A stretch of 64,000 nt of DNA from Rugalucina vietnamica (Eukaryota > Mollusca > Bivalvia > Lucinida > Lucinidae), in the NCBI GenBank assembly GCA_964017185.1, contig OZ024870.1:28977621-29041620 (forward strand), given 5' to 3'. Each line of letters opens with the position of its first letter. Positions within the stretch are counted from its first letter, which is position 1. The translations under genes and the position numbers were made by a program. The notes beneath the pieces are model-generated. The model worked only from the letters and a program-made list of their open reading frames with translations, ran no database searches and was not told the origin of the DNA. Positions 22,449 to 33,628 of this stretch are shown here, in pieces.

Positions 22449-22817
22449 ATGGCTCAATCCTCACCGAGCATGAAACTGAATGCACTTGAATATTTTAAGT
22501 CTGACTCGATGGAATTTTTGCTTCAGTCTTACGGTGGAGGAAGGATAAGTTTGGCCAGTTTAACACTTGAGATACAAACATTCTATTCAAATTTGTTGAT
22601 AGACTTATACTTCTTCACAAAGCTGCATAATGATTGCCCAGTGGCAACATAAAAATAATTTTCCTAACAATCTTCATGTGGTCATTGAATTATAAAGCAA
22701 GTAAGATTGGTACACAATTGAAATCATCAGGATTGGTTCTCTCTGGCTTGACCAGATCAGTTTGCTATTGATTTGAATTGTGGAAAACAAGGAAGAATAA
22801 GCTTAGCCACCCTAACC
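22449..22817 (+). other. Two related coding-like segments (GRISLA-LT)
   Basis: 22539-22565 encodes GRISLASLT and 22791-22817 encodes GRISLATLT. In nine codons five differ only synonymously, one gives S to T, and three are identical, which is how exons under protein-level selection diverge. The first lies in a 67-codon frame starting at 22449; the second in a frame closed by TAA before 22890. No splice structure or family is recognised. They lie just upstream of the PARP14-like start exon, and could be relics of its RRM exons or of another gene. Confidence 0.35.
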
Positions 22818-22976
22818 AATTTAAAGATTAAGAAGTACACAAAGAATCATTCAGTCACTTTGGTCATAGTTTGTCTTCTTTCACTGTAAGTTCAGTTATG
22901 TTGTAAAAGATTTTTATATCTTAGGCCTTGAATGTTTAAAATCAAATTTCAGCTGCAACAGTGAACCAGATGTGAG

Positions 22977-23064
22977 ATGCCTCGTGATCCACCAAAACCT
23001 GCACCAAGGAGCTTTAAGAGACCAACCTCAGCTCCAGTATTGCGGAGCCCTCAAAAACCAGCGG
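22977..23064 (+). CDS. PARP14-like gene, first coding exon
   Basis: Start of a large PARP14-type mono-ADP-ribosyltransferase gene whose 20 coding exons keep a single frame for 1828 codons up to the window end. The ATG at 22977 was chosen because an in-frame TGA lies just upstream (22962-22964), and because a putative acceptor (aaatttcag, ending 22952) makes this look like a 5' UTR plus start exon; an upstream non-coding exon is likely. The 29 residues are rich in Pro, Arg, Lys and Ser (MPRDPPKPAPRSFKRPTSAP...) and look disordered. Donor gtaagt, phase 1. An FB-A element begins 18 bases past the donor. Family members modify proteins, and sometimes nucleic acids, with single ADP-ribose units in nucleus and cytoplasm. 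No promoter was recognised. Confidence 0.8.
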
Positions 23065-23082
23065 GTAAGTCTAGAAACAAGA

Positions 23083-23468
23083 TATGAGCCTTGTCACGAG
23101 AAAAACAGACTTTTATATGCAAAAACAAAGGTGCAGATCAGCTGTGCAGTAACTGCACAGCTGATCAGTGCCTTTGTTTTCGCTACACATATTTACCACT
23201 TTTGCATTATCTACTGGTTCCCAGTTTACTGAAATCAACATTGGAAAGACCCCCTTGGATTATTTATTTTTTCTCAGGGGGTTTTGGTTATATCCAATAT
23301 TGATTATGTGTAAGCTGGGAACCAGCAGATAATGCAAAAAAAATGGTGAATAGCACAATACTTCTCCTTAAATCTGAAATTTCAAGCTTAGAACTAGCCT
23401 TATTTTATGACTGTACAGGCCTGGTCAAAAACCCAGAAGACCGATTTTCTAGGGTCGTGTCTCATATA
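23083..23468 (+). mobile_element. FB-A foldback element, copy 9, interrupted
   Basis: Plus orientation. The sequence is split by a smaller MITE at about 23187-23348. It begins 18 bases after the donor of the first PARP14-like coding exon. Confidence 0.9.
23187..23348. mobile_element. Small MITE nested in FB-A copy 9
   Basis: Terminal inverted repeats of about 30 bp: accacttttgcattatctac, then tggttcccag, against ctgggaaccagcagataatg, then caaaaaaaatggt. Both sides read TA at the junction with FB-A sequence, consistent with a TA target duplication (Tc1/mariner-like). Confidence 0.85.
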
Positions 23469-24100
23469 ATATAGGACCACATGGAAGATTAGTGCCTAAA
23501 GTGTTTATCCTAGTTCATTATAATATAGCATTAGATGGGTCTTCAGTGATATGTTAAGCTGCATCAAAAAATAAAATGCACTTTGGGTTCTGACCTGGTC
23601 TGACACAAAGCAGTTAGTACGCCAGAGACTTGGATGTAAGAACTAGAGGAGTTGATATTTTTAAATGTATGTGTCACAAATAAAGGTTCTGATAGGCCTA
23701 TCCATGCTTTAACATCTTTCATTATAAATATTTTTTTAACTACACAATGGTTGTATAGCAATTTTAAAAATATATACATTTAAATGTAATTTGACAAACA
23801 GGAAAATTTATTGCCTTCTAGTGTTTTGACAAAAGCCATGACATGAAAAATTGGAATTAGAAAAGTTGAAGTGAAGAATACTTTGCATCTAAAGCAAAGA
23901 AGAAATTTTAGCTGTGGGGTTAGTATGCCAATGATCCACACCTTTGTTTTGCAAACAGCAGATCAAGCATTACCAGCATTTGTCCAGATTTTCCCCAGCT
24001 TTTTAAGGAGTCCAGCCATTTTAAACCCATTCCCTAGGCCTCAGATTCCCCTTCCACACTCACTCACTGAATAAACTCATTGGTTTTAATTCTTCTATAG

Positions 24101-24271
24101 GTCCAAAGAAGCTTCTGGTTCAAAATCTTCCAAAGAACATCACAAATGATGGTCTGGAGCTGTGTTTTGAGAGCAGGAGCAAATTTGGTCGACAGCTTTC
24201 ATTGGAGGAAAATGAAGTAATACTGGATAAAAAAAAGAGGGAGGCAATAATATGTTATAAACGTGACGAAG
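24101..24271 (+). CDS. PARP14-like, RRM-A front half
   Basis: Residues about 30-86. It encodes GPKKLLVQNLPKNITNDGLE followed by LCFESRSKFG and a strand ending AIICYKRDEG. This is the beta1-alpha1-beta2-beta3 part of an RRM-type RNA-binding domain of the kind found at the N terminus of PARP10 and PARP14. Phase 1 in and out; acceptor cttctatag, donor gtatgc. The missing alpha2-beta4 half is supplied by the next exon. Confidence 0.88.
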
Positions 24272-24422
24272 GTATGCCTATTGAAATGAGTGAATATGTG
24301 CAGATAAAATCAATAATATTCACTACAGCAGTTTAAATTGTTAGTAAATAAGTGGCGGACAGATTCTTAAGTCTAGCCCAGATTTTTACAGGTCTAACAA
24401 TTGAAAATTTTCATGTGATTTT

Positions 24423-26706
24423 TATCGCACCTGCTTATAGCAGGGTGCGATATAGGAGTCCAAATTTCCATCCGTTCGTCCGTCCGTCCGTCAACATTTA
24501 CGTCGAAGTTGGGTTTTCTCTACATCAGTGAGAGCTAGGAGGGTGAAACCTTGCATAGTAATTGTCCTTGACATACTGTTCAAGCACGCACCTTGACCTG
24601 GTGCCCTTGACCTATATTAATTTCACGGTCCATTGACTTTGTTAATGTTTACGTCAAAGTTTCTTTTTCTCTGTATTAGTGATAGCTGTGAGCGTGAAAC
24701 CTTGCATAGTTATTGTCCTTGACATACCCTTCAATCACGCACCTTGACCCCCTGACCTTGACCTATACATGTATTTCACGGTCCATTGACTTTGTTAATT
24801 TTTACGTCAAAGTTTGGTTTTCTCTGCATCAGTGATAGCTGTGAGTGTGAAACCTTGCATAGTTATTGTCCTTGACATACCCTTCAAGCACGCACCTTGA
24901 CCCGCTGACCTTGACCTTTATTTTACGGTCCACTGACTTTGTTAATTTTTACGTCGAAGTTTTGTTTTCTCTGCACTAGTGATAGCTGCGAGTGTGAAAC
25001 CTTGCATAGTAATTGTCCTTGACATACCCTTCAATCACGCACCTTGACCCGGTGCCCTTGACATATATTTCACGGTCCATTGACTTTGTTAATTTTCACG
25101 TTGAAGTTTCTTTTTCTCTGTATCAGTGATAGCTGTGAGTGTGAATCCTTGCATAGTTATTGTCCTTGACATACCCTTCAAGCACGCACCTTGACCCGGT
25201 GCCCTTGACATATATTTCACGGTCCATTGACTTTGTTAATTTTTACGTCGAAGTTTTGTTTTCTCTGCACTAAAGATAGCTGCGAGTGTGAAACCTTGCA
25301 TAGTTATTGTCCTTGACATACCCTTCAAGCACGCACCTTGACCTGGTACCCTTGACCTATATTTCACGGTCCATTGACTTTGTTAATTTTACGTCGAAGT
25401 TTCTTTTTCTCTGTATTAGTGATAGCTGTGAGCGTGAAACCTTGCATAGTTATTGTCCTTGACATACCCTTCAAGCACGCACCTTGACCCGCTGACCTTG
25501 ACCTATATTTCACGGTCCATTGACTTTGTCAATTTTTACGTCAAAGTTTGGTTTTCTCTGCATCAGTGATAGCTGTGAGCGTGAAACCTTGCATAGTTAT
25601 TGTCCTTGACATACCCTTCAAGCACGCACCTTGACCCGGTGCCCTTGACATATATTTCACGGTCCATTGACTTTGTTAATTTTTACGTCGAAGTTTTGTT
25701 TTCTCTGCACTAAAGATAGCTGCGAGTGTGAAACCTTGCATAGTTATTGTCCTTGACATACCCTTCAAGCACGCACCTTGACCTGGTACCCTTGACCTAT
25801 ATTTCACGGTCCATTGACTTTGTTAATTTTTACGTCGAAGTTTCTTTTTCTCTGTATTAGTGATAGCTGTGAGCGTGAAACCTTGCATAGTTATTGTCCT
25901 TGACATACCCTTCAAGCACGCACCTTGACCCGCTGACCTTGACCTATATTTCACGGTCCATTGACTTTGTCAATTTTTACGTCAAAGTTTGGTTTTCTCT
26001 GCATCAGTGATAGCTGTGAGCGTGAAACCTTGCATAGTTATTGTCCTTGACATACCCTTCAAGCACGCACCTTGACCCGCTGACCTTGACCTTTATTTCA
26101 CGGTCCACTGACTTTGTTAATGTTTACGTCAAAGTTTTGTTTTCTCTGCACTAGTGATAGCTGCGAGTGTGAAACCTTGCATAGTAATTGTCCTTGACAT
26201 ACCCTTCAAGCACGCACCTTGACCCGGTGCCCTTGACATATATTTCACGGTCCATTGACTTTAATAATTTTCACGTTGAAGTTTCTTTTTCTCTGTATCA
26301 GTGATAGCTGTGAGTGTGAAACCTTGCATAGTTATTGTCCTTGACATACCCTTCAAGCACGCACCTTGACCCGGTGCCCTTGACCTATATTTCACGGTCC
26401 ATTGACTTTTTACGTCGAAGTTTTGTTTTCTCTGCACTAAAGATAGCTGCGAGTGTGAAACCTTGCATAGTTATTGTCCTTGACATACCCTTCAAGCACG
26501 CACCTTGACCTATATTTCAAGGTCCACTGACTTTGTAAATTTTTACGTCGAAGTTTGGTTTTCTCTGCATCAGTGATAGCTGCGAGTGTGAAACCTTGCA
26601 TAGTAAAATTAATGTCCTTCACATACCCTTTCAGAACACATCTTAACCTGGTGCCCTCGACCTATTTCTCACATTTTTAGTTATTTTGCCCGATGCAGGT
26701 GCGATA
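24423..26706 (+). mobile_element. HIN-5 element (TIR TATCGCACCTGC) with 147-bp array
   Basis: The inverted ends tatcgcacctgc (24423-24434) and gcaggtgcgata (26695-26706) are perfect; the 5' end folds on gcagggtgcgat and is followed by CCGTCCGTCCGTC. About 14 units of about 147 bp (landmark acggtccattgactttgtt) each carry accttgaccc and gaccttgacct-type motifs. A T-rich stretch with a possible small hairpin (ctccgcagag) follows the 3' TIR. It fills the intron that splits RRM-A. Confidence 0.92.
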
Positions 26707-26730
26707 TCGACCTCCGCAGAGTTCTTGTTT

Positions 26731-26900
26731 TTTATATTTTTCGTATTTTTGCTCAAAACAGTGATTGTGGATACACAATTGAAACCCCCTCAGTGAGGCA
26801 GTTGTAGCAAATACCCACAATCTATGTTTTGTAGCAAAAACCTAGTAAGAAAAATAATGTATACTCATGATATATAGAAGAGGTATATTTCAGGGACATA
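26731..26900 (-). mobile_element. FB-B foldback element, copy 3 (degraded)
   Basis: Minus orientation, diverged; central palindrome caaaacagtgattgtggata against acccacaatctatgttttg still visible. Follows the HIN-5 element. Confidence 0.78.
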
Positions 26901-27105
26901 ACCTAAACAGGTTATAAAAATAATAACTGAATCAAGTTATAAAAGCATTTAAAATTATCTCCCTTTCTTGGTTGTGAGAGTTACCTTTTCTTTGTTTAGC
27001 ACATTTAAGTTATTTTGTAAAAGTTGCAAGTATTACAAAATAACTTAAATAGGTTATAAAGTAATTTTTTCATGAACTTTAGACCCCCTGCGTAGTACTT
27101 TCTAG

Positions 27106-27501
27106 ACGACATGGATATTTATGCAATAATATGCATTCCAGATGCAGACTTGGTCTTGAAGACATGTCAAGACCATGACATAACACTTGACGGTGAAGCA
27201 TTGGATATACAACTGTACAATGAAGATCGTAGAGACTTCCAAAGAAGTAGTGAAAGGTTCTCAATCATTGCCGGCTCGAATGAGGATGATGTGGATTCAA
27301 TTAGGGAAGAAGAAGAAGAAGGAGACGACGACGAAGCAGATAATCGTACTGTTGAAGTGTCAGGATTTTCTGAAAGTACATCCCGGGACAATCTCTACTA
27401 TTATTTCTCAAATGAGAGGAAGGGTGGTGGAGAGATTGAAGGAGATATAACAATTGACAAAGATGAGAGAAAAGCACAGATTGTATTTAAAGATAAGAAA
27501 G
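27106..27501 (+). CDS. PARP14-like, RRM-A back half, acidic linker, RRM-B front half
   Basis: Residues about 87-218, phase 1 in and out. It begins with an alpha2-beta4-like segment (DADLVLKTCQDHDITLDGEA, then LDIQLY) that completes RRM-A. A linker with a strongly acidic run (EEEEEGDDDEAD) follows, then a new RRM start (TVEVSGFSESTSRDNLYYYF, GGGEIEG, AQIVFKDKKG). The acceptor is ttctag at 27105, the donor gtacat. An FB-A element begins about 12 bases after the donor. A large HIN-5 array fills the preceding intron. Confidence 0.87.
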
Positions 27502-27513
27502 GTACATGTAATT

Positions 27514-27762
27514 TATGAGCTGTCTCATGAGAAAACCAACAATGTGGTTTCCCAACAGGTACGACACAAATCAGGCTGTACAATCATAGAAGATGGCTAG
27601 ATGCTGGAAATTTTGGATTTGGAAAGTAGAGGAACTGTACTATCAGTGTAGCGAAAACAAAGGCGCTGATCAACTTCACGGTTACAGCAAAGCTGATCTG
27701 CGTCTTGTTTTCGCATCTATATATATATAGGCAGATTGTTTGTTTTCTCATGAGGCGTCGAT
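27514..27762 (-). mobile_element. FB-A foldback element, copy 10
   Basis: Minus orientation, with a (TA)n run near the 3' end. Begins about 12 bases after the donor of exon 27106-27501. Confidence 0.9.
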
Positions 27763-27869
27763 GTGATTATTTTACAACTACATATTTATTGCATGATTAT
27801 TTTGTCATGCTATTTTGTTATATAGTTCAGATCTTACAGAAAAAGTGGCGATAATGGTACAGGTATAGA

Positions 27870-28415
27870 AGATATTTGCTTTTTTTCGGTGAATACCAAA
27901 TATATTTCATCAAGTGAGTTGATAACATCACAATATTTTCACGAGTGCGCAGCACAAGTGAAAATTTTTATGTTTTCAACTCACGAGATGAAATATATTT
28001 GGTATTCACCGAAAAAAAGCAAATTTTCTTTTTATTTTATACAATACACGTGCATTTTCCAATTCACAAGGCAGGCGGTTAAAATGCAAAAAACAAAAAT
28101 TTTTGAAAACACAAATAATTTTGGTACCACATTGTTCCTTACGTTCTAAGAAAATGAATACCCACACTTTATGTTTTCGTTCATAAACAACAGAGTTATA
28201 GGCGTTTGAATTTCTGAAGTGCGACACATTTAATGACGTCAAGTAAATGAAAACGTCAGAAGTAATCCAAAATCTACAGTGACGATATAGGCTGATATCA
28301 GTCACTAGTGACTTTTGATATCAGTGAGATTCGATATCAGTGAAATTTCATATCAATGAAAATACCAATTATATCAAGTTTTGATATACATTTGTTTTCA
28401 CTGTAAAGTATAAAA
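27870..28415 (-). mobile_element. X foldback element, single head-tail copy
   Basis: In minus orientation: one palindromic tail (27873-28040) followed by one head (28050-28410) with the same blocks as 18608-20045. Abuts the next element at 28427. Confidence 0.82.
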
Positions 28416-28426
28416 TAAAAAATAAT

Positions 28427-30374
28427 ACCCGTACGAAAAATTCAACAGGATTCCACTGGTAGTCCAGTTGGACAAAGACAGGAGTCAGTGTGGAATCTGA
28501 TTTTTAGCCTGATTCCTAACAGGACAGTGAGATGCTTGCATTTTCCACGTGGATTTTTTCTCTTTTCCTCTTGGAAAATAAACAAAATTCCTGGTAGGAT
28601 TCCTGCTTGACAAAAATACTGCCGACCTAAATCTGTCTTTCATTAATGTGTAAACAATTAGGTAGTAAAATTCTGCAACACAGACATGACATAGGAAGCC
28701 ATGAGGTTGGCTTTTTAAACAAGATATAGTCATTATTCAATTTGTTTGATACTGACACTATGTTTGCTATCACATTTGGTGAAAATAAATGAGGAACACT
28801 TTTTTAGGAAACGAAAGGTATATTTTCTTCCATTCTATTTATGAATTGTTCTTTGAAAGCAAATAAACTATTCTTTATGCTTTTTATTTTCAAAATATTC
28901 CCCACCCACCTCTGATCATGTACAATTTTTAATATTAGTCTATGTTAAAGGAAGTTTCTAAGAATTATCATTGAAAATGACATTTATCATTACTATTCAT
29001 TGAAACAAAATATAATGGCTGCATCTATGGGTGTAAAATACACTAGCCCCTTTAATACATTTCCTTTGTTCAAAAACTTTCATATGCATGTGTTTTCAAA
29101 GAGTCATTTCTATGCAGGCATATAGCAGGAATTGGCTCCATATTCATAACAGGATTCCCGCCAGTAATCTGCTCTAAATTCCTGGCAGGATACCTGCCAA
29201 ATTTCTGGCTCATATTCCTGGCAGGATTCCTGCCAGGGATCTGTAGCAGGATTCCTGCTAATTTAAATACGAGGGGTGATCGGAAAGTACGTATAAAAAT
29301 GTTCTCATTTCTTTAGCTTTTATTATTTCGAGATAAAATTTCATCACAGTATGCAGCAATATATATGCAGTTATTCCATTGCAATAACGCATGCATAATA
29401 TGCACAGATGCGTTGCAGCTGTCGTTATGGAAACATCGCCTAACGTTATGCGGCGCAACTTAACGTCGAAACCTTATTCTATCAAAATACTTCTTAGTTC
29501 AAAGTATTGTATCACCAGTTTTGATTGAGTATGCCCACATTATGTTTAATACGTGTTAACTACAACGTTCACGGCTTATGTTTGTAAAGTTACGAGGGTA
29601 TTTATCGAATGGATTTGTCTCCAGAGTTTTGCAAATACCGACTCTGTCAAATAGACAAATTAAACTGTTAAGATTTTCGACAATGTTGCATTTTCGCGAA
29701 GTCATTTTTAAAAGTATATAGGGATTTACTGCAATGTCGAAACAATTTTATTCTTGACATTGTCCCTACTAGTTATGATTTATGTCAGTCTTTTTATCAT
29801 TTCGTTGAACTTCGGCCAGAAAACAAGGTGTTGAATTACACTTTACAAAATGAAATGGAAGTTCTAGCATATTTAAGGCTTACCTGTTTAATTCAATTTC
29901 ACCTTATTAGTAGATAAAACATCAGAATGCCGTATGTTTTCGAAAAATGGTCAATCAATGTTAGAAAATTATTTTTCATGAAAAAATGTCGACCAACTTT
30001 ACCAAACTCCAAAATACGCTAGCAAAGTCAACCCAGGGGTACAGTTGCGCCGGGTCACGTGAAGTGACGTCATTACGCTGTCTCGTGCATGAGCGTCTGA
30101 CATCATTGTTTTAAAATGACAATGTCATTCAATTCCAAAAGGATCAATGTTTATTTGTACTAAATTTCATATCAATCGGTTGACGCAAACTTATTTTACA
30201 GCATTTTTATACGTACTTTCCGATCATCCCTCGTATTTCGCTCCATATTCCACAGGGAGTCCACACTGACTCCTGTCGTAATCTTTATAAGAAAAATCAA
30301 AGAGTCAAAGTGATTCCTGTCTCATTTTCCTGTGGTAATACTGCTGTGTTCCTGTTGGGCAATTTCGTAAGGGT
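28427..30374. mobile_element. Element with ACCCgTACGAAA termini, interrupted by mariner-type element
   Basis: Imperfect inverted termini (acccgtacgaaaaattcaac, agga against tcctgttgggcaatttcgta, agggt) and an inner pair gacaggagtcagtgtgga/tccacactgactcctgtc. The core is studded with the palindrome ggcaggattcctgcc (about 29100-29260). Confidence 0.75.
29270..30233. mobile_element. Non-autonomous mariner-type element
   Basis: Inverted repeats of about 33 bp (cgaggggtgatcggaaagta, cgtataaaaat) with one mismatch, flanked by TA at 29268-29269 and 30234-30235. No transposase frame. The cgaggg...gatcggaaagt start is mariner-like; inserted into the element 28427-30374. Confidence 0.87.
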
Positions 30375-30771
30375 ATCTACCAGTTTGAATGGTAATTGTT
30401 TATTACATCATTGTCTGTATCACTGATACAAGTTTTGGTTTGAACTAGCATGATCATTATCTAAGAGCAGAGATTTGTTTCAAACCCATACAACCATGTT
30501 ATAATATGAGGTTTTGTTGTACACGATCATTTTAATAATCATTAATTTATAAAGTTTTGCCTTTTAAATAATCTTAGACACAGAAAGATGAGAGCAGAGG
30601 TCTGTTTCAAACCCAAGCGACCATGTTATAATGAGGTTTCGCTGTACATGATCATTTGATCGTTAATTTAAAAAGTTTGGCCTTTTAAATAATCTTAGAA
30701 ACAGAAAGATGAGCTTGTAGGCCTCTTTTAATAGACATTCATTTGTAATAGATACATGTATGCATATAATA

Positions 30772-31007
30772 TGTGAGCCGCATCATGATAAAACTGGATT
30801 TTTGCCTATGCGAAAACAAAGGCGCAGATCAGAGATAACTGAAGCTGATCAGCGTCTTTGTTTTTGCTACATGGACAGTACAATTTCTCTTCTTCTTAAA
30901 TCCAAAATTTCAAGCCTCTAGCTTGCTTTTGTGGTTGTATAGCCTTGTTTATGTTAGACCTGGTTGGAAATCCAAATTGTTGGTTTTCTCACGCAAAAGC
31001 TCATTTA
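30772..31007 (+). mobile_element. FB-A foldback element, copy 11
   Basis: Plus orientation; hairpin shortened (gcgcagatcag...gctgatcagcgtc). Lies just upstream of HIN-3 copy 1. Confidence 0.88.
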
Positions 31008-31030
31008 TGTAGTTTGCTGCTATAATAATT

Positions 31031-32236
31031 ATGTCTCCCCTCTTCAGGGTCGGGAGACATATTGTTTTTCCCCGTGCGTCTGTCTGTCCGTCCGTCCGTC
31101 CGTCTGTCTGTCCGTCACAAATCATGTCCGCTCTATAATTTGAAAACCATTAAAGATTTTTCAATGAACTTGTTACACTTGTAAACCATGATGAGACGAT
31201 GTGTCATGCACAAGAACCATAACTCTAGCTTGAGTATTTTTGGAGTTATTTCCCTTTGATTATTTTCGATTCAATTTCGTGTCTGCTCTATAACTTGAAA
31301 ACGGTTTAGGATTTTTCTATAAAACTTGGTACACTTATTAAGCATGATCAGACGATGTGTCATGCACAAGAACCATAACTCTGGCTTGAGTATTTTATGA
31401 GTTATTTCCCTTTGATTATTTTCCATACAATTTCGTATCCGCTCTATAACTCCAAAAACGTAAGAGATATTTCAATGAAACTTGGTACACTTATAAAGCA
31501 CGATGAGATGATGTGTCATGCTAAAGAACCATAACCCTTGCTTGCATATCTTTGGAGTAATTTCCCTTTGATTATTTTCCATACAATTTCATGTCCACTC
31601 TATAACTTGAAAACCGTAAGAGAAATTTCAGTGAAACTTGGTACACTTATAAAACATGATGAGACGATGTGTCATGCACAAGAATTATAACTCTTGCTTT
31701 CATATCTTCGGAGTTATTTCCCTTTGATTATTTTTCCATACAATTTCATGTCTGCTCTATAACTTGTAAACCATAAGAAATATTTCAATGAAACTTGGTA
31801 CACTTATAAAGCACGATGAGATGATGTGTCATGTTAAAGAACCATAACTCTTGCTTGCATATCTTTGGAGTTATTTCCCTTTGATTATTTTTCATACAAT
31901 TTTGTGTCTGCTCCATAACTCAAAAACCATTAGAGAGTTTTCAATGAAACATGGTACACTTATAAAGCATGATGAGACGATGTGTCATGCACAAGAATCA
32001 TTACTCTTGCTTTCATATCTTTGGAGTTATTTCCCTTTGATTATTTTCCATACAATTTCATGCCCGCTCTATAACTTGAAAACCGTAAGAGATATTTCAA
32101 TGAAACTTGGTACACTTATAAAACAGAATGACAGGATATGTGATGCACAAGAACTATAACTCTTGCTTGCATATTTTGGACATGCATGTAGAAAGGGGGG
32201 AGACATCAGTTTTCACATAGAAAACAAATTCTAGTT
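31031..32236 (+). mobile_element. HIN-3 element copy 1 (ATGTCTCCCC ends)
   Basis: The 5' hairpin atgtctccccctcttcaggg/tcgggagacat and a CTGTCCGTCC run are followed by about seven units of about 155 bp (landmark ttatttccctttgattattttc). It ends with ggggggagacat, the hairpin GTTTTCACATAGAAAAC and AAATTCTAGTT. The end lies 24 bases before exon 32260. Confidence 0.9.
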
Positions 32237-32259
32237 AATGCTGGTTTCATTGTTTTCAG

Positions 32260-32484
32260 TTGTGGAGGACTTACTTGGCAGGAAGCATGTATTAAGTGAA
32301 CAGACATTGTGTGTACGAAAGTTTGCGTACAGCAAAACAGATCTGCTGCTGAAAGGGCTGACAGATGACATTTCTTATGAGACGTTAAAGCTATTTATAG
32401 AAGCTAAGCTGATAAAGTCTGAATTCAAACTTGTGTTGAATGAAGACAGGACAAGAGCTCTTATACAGGCAGAGGAACCTATAG
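32260..32484 (+). CDS. PARP14-like, RRM-B back half and RRM-C front half
   Basis: Residues about 219-293, 225 nt, phase 1 both ends. VVEDLLGRKHVLSEQTLCV completes RRM-B. DLLLKGLTDDISYETLKLFI followed by FKLVLNEDRTRALIQAEEP starts RRM-C; beta2-beta3 lacks the GGG turn seen in B and D. The acceptor tgttttcag sits 24 bases after a HIN-3 element. The donor gtattc is followed within 14 bases by an FB-B element. Confidence 0.87.
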
Positions 32485-32497
32485 GTATTCTTGCTGA

Positions 32498-32760
32498 CAT
32501 CAGGAAAACATGTCCGTGTAATGTATACCCCCTTGAACCCCACTTTTATATAGCAAAACTGGGGTATGCAGGGGTATACCTATTTTTCTTATTTTTGCTC
32601 TAAAACATAGATTGTGGGTACCCCTAACTCGTTAGAACCAACAATCTATGTTTTGAGCAAAAACAAGAAAAATATCAAGATTTTTGTGATGAAATTTTCA
32701 ATTTTTATTTTTACAGCTGAAAAAAATCTCTGTGTATTGCATGGGCAAGTTTTCGTAATG
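32498..32760 (+). mobile_element. FB-B foldback element, copy 4
   Basis: Plus orientation, complete: catcaggaaaacatgtccgt to gcaagttttcgtaatg. It gives the uninterrupted reference for copies 5 and 10. Begins 14 bases after donor 32484. Confidence 0.93.
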
Positions 32761-33064
32761 AACACTACTTGTAAGATTTTCTCTATTGAATAAACTGTAA
32801 GTGCAAAGTATATATAGTAGACTTGGGATGAAAACTTATCGCCCCTTCAGTGCAGGGCTTTTGCTGGAATCCCCAGGGCTGTGGGTCCATGGGTCCATGT
32901 GACTTGTTCTCTTTTATGGTTTATCATCATAGCCATTTTGGAGACAATTTATTTTAGTAATTTTTGTCTTGAAATATCGTGAAAAATAAATTGCATGCAA
33001 CAATAAAATGTTTTTAATATTTCTATGATTCTCGATCACTGACACAAAAAGTAATGGTTTTCAG

Positions 33065-33301
33065 ACTTTAAAAGTGTGTTTGAAATATGTGAACGGAAGC
33101 TGGTAGAAGGCAACTATCTGACACCATGTAGAGTTCCCCTGACCAACTGTATCATTGTTATGGACATCCCTAGTGCGACGTCGGACACATTTAAGTTTTA
33201 TTTTGAAAGCAAGAAATCTGGCGGTGGAGATAAAGATGTGGAAAAAGTGGAATTGCATGAGGATGAAAACTATTGCCTGGTGTTCTTTGAAAAGACAGAA
33301 G
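33065..33301 (+). CDS. PARP14-like, RRM-C back half and RRM-D front half
   Basis: Residues about 294-372, 237 nt, phase 1 both ends, acceptor ttttcag, donor gtactt. FKSVFEICERKLVEGNYLTP completes RRM-C. CIIVMDIPSATSDTFKFYFE, the GGG turn and NYCLVFFEKTEG form the front of RRM-D. This exon and the previous one lie between two same-orientation HIN-3 elements. Confidence 0.88.
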
Positions 33302-33628
33302 GTACTTGCTCAGTGTTTTTTTCTTTAATACACTTTAAAACCAGTTGAAATCCGTAATATTTGATCATTGAATTATGCCACTTCCTATTTAGACGGAATT
33401 CCAGAAAGGATACATACTGATCAGACTCACAGTATCTCTGAAACTACAAAAATTAGAAGAAAAAAAAAGTTAATAAGAAATATCTTTATCAATATTTTTG
33501 AAATGTTCAAAAATCATGAAGCTTTGAAGCCATAAAAGCTGTCCTGGAGATTTCAGACCACTTGAATAATGGTAACATGAGCTGGTAAGATCCTTGCGAT
33601 TTTGGTTTAGAAAACTAAATGAATTTTT

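Noticed and set aside
24423-26706. A CRISPR-like or satellite array
   Set aside because: Units are contiguous with no unique spacers, and the array is bounded by element termini; the genome is eukaryotic.
27111-27518. Separate 135-residue gene starting at the ATG at 27111
   Set aside because: The frame joins the exons on both sides in phase 1 and contains two half RRMs, so the ATG is internal.
29258-29458. A minus-strand frame as mariner transposase
   Set aside because: Only 66 codons with no DDE-type motif; it begins in the terminal repeat.
32238-32603. Full 121-codon frame as coding
   Set aside because: The part before 32260 is intron and the part after 32484 runs into FB-B copy 4; only the middle is exon.
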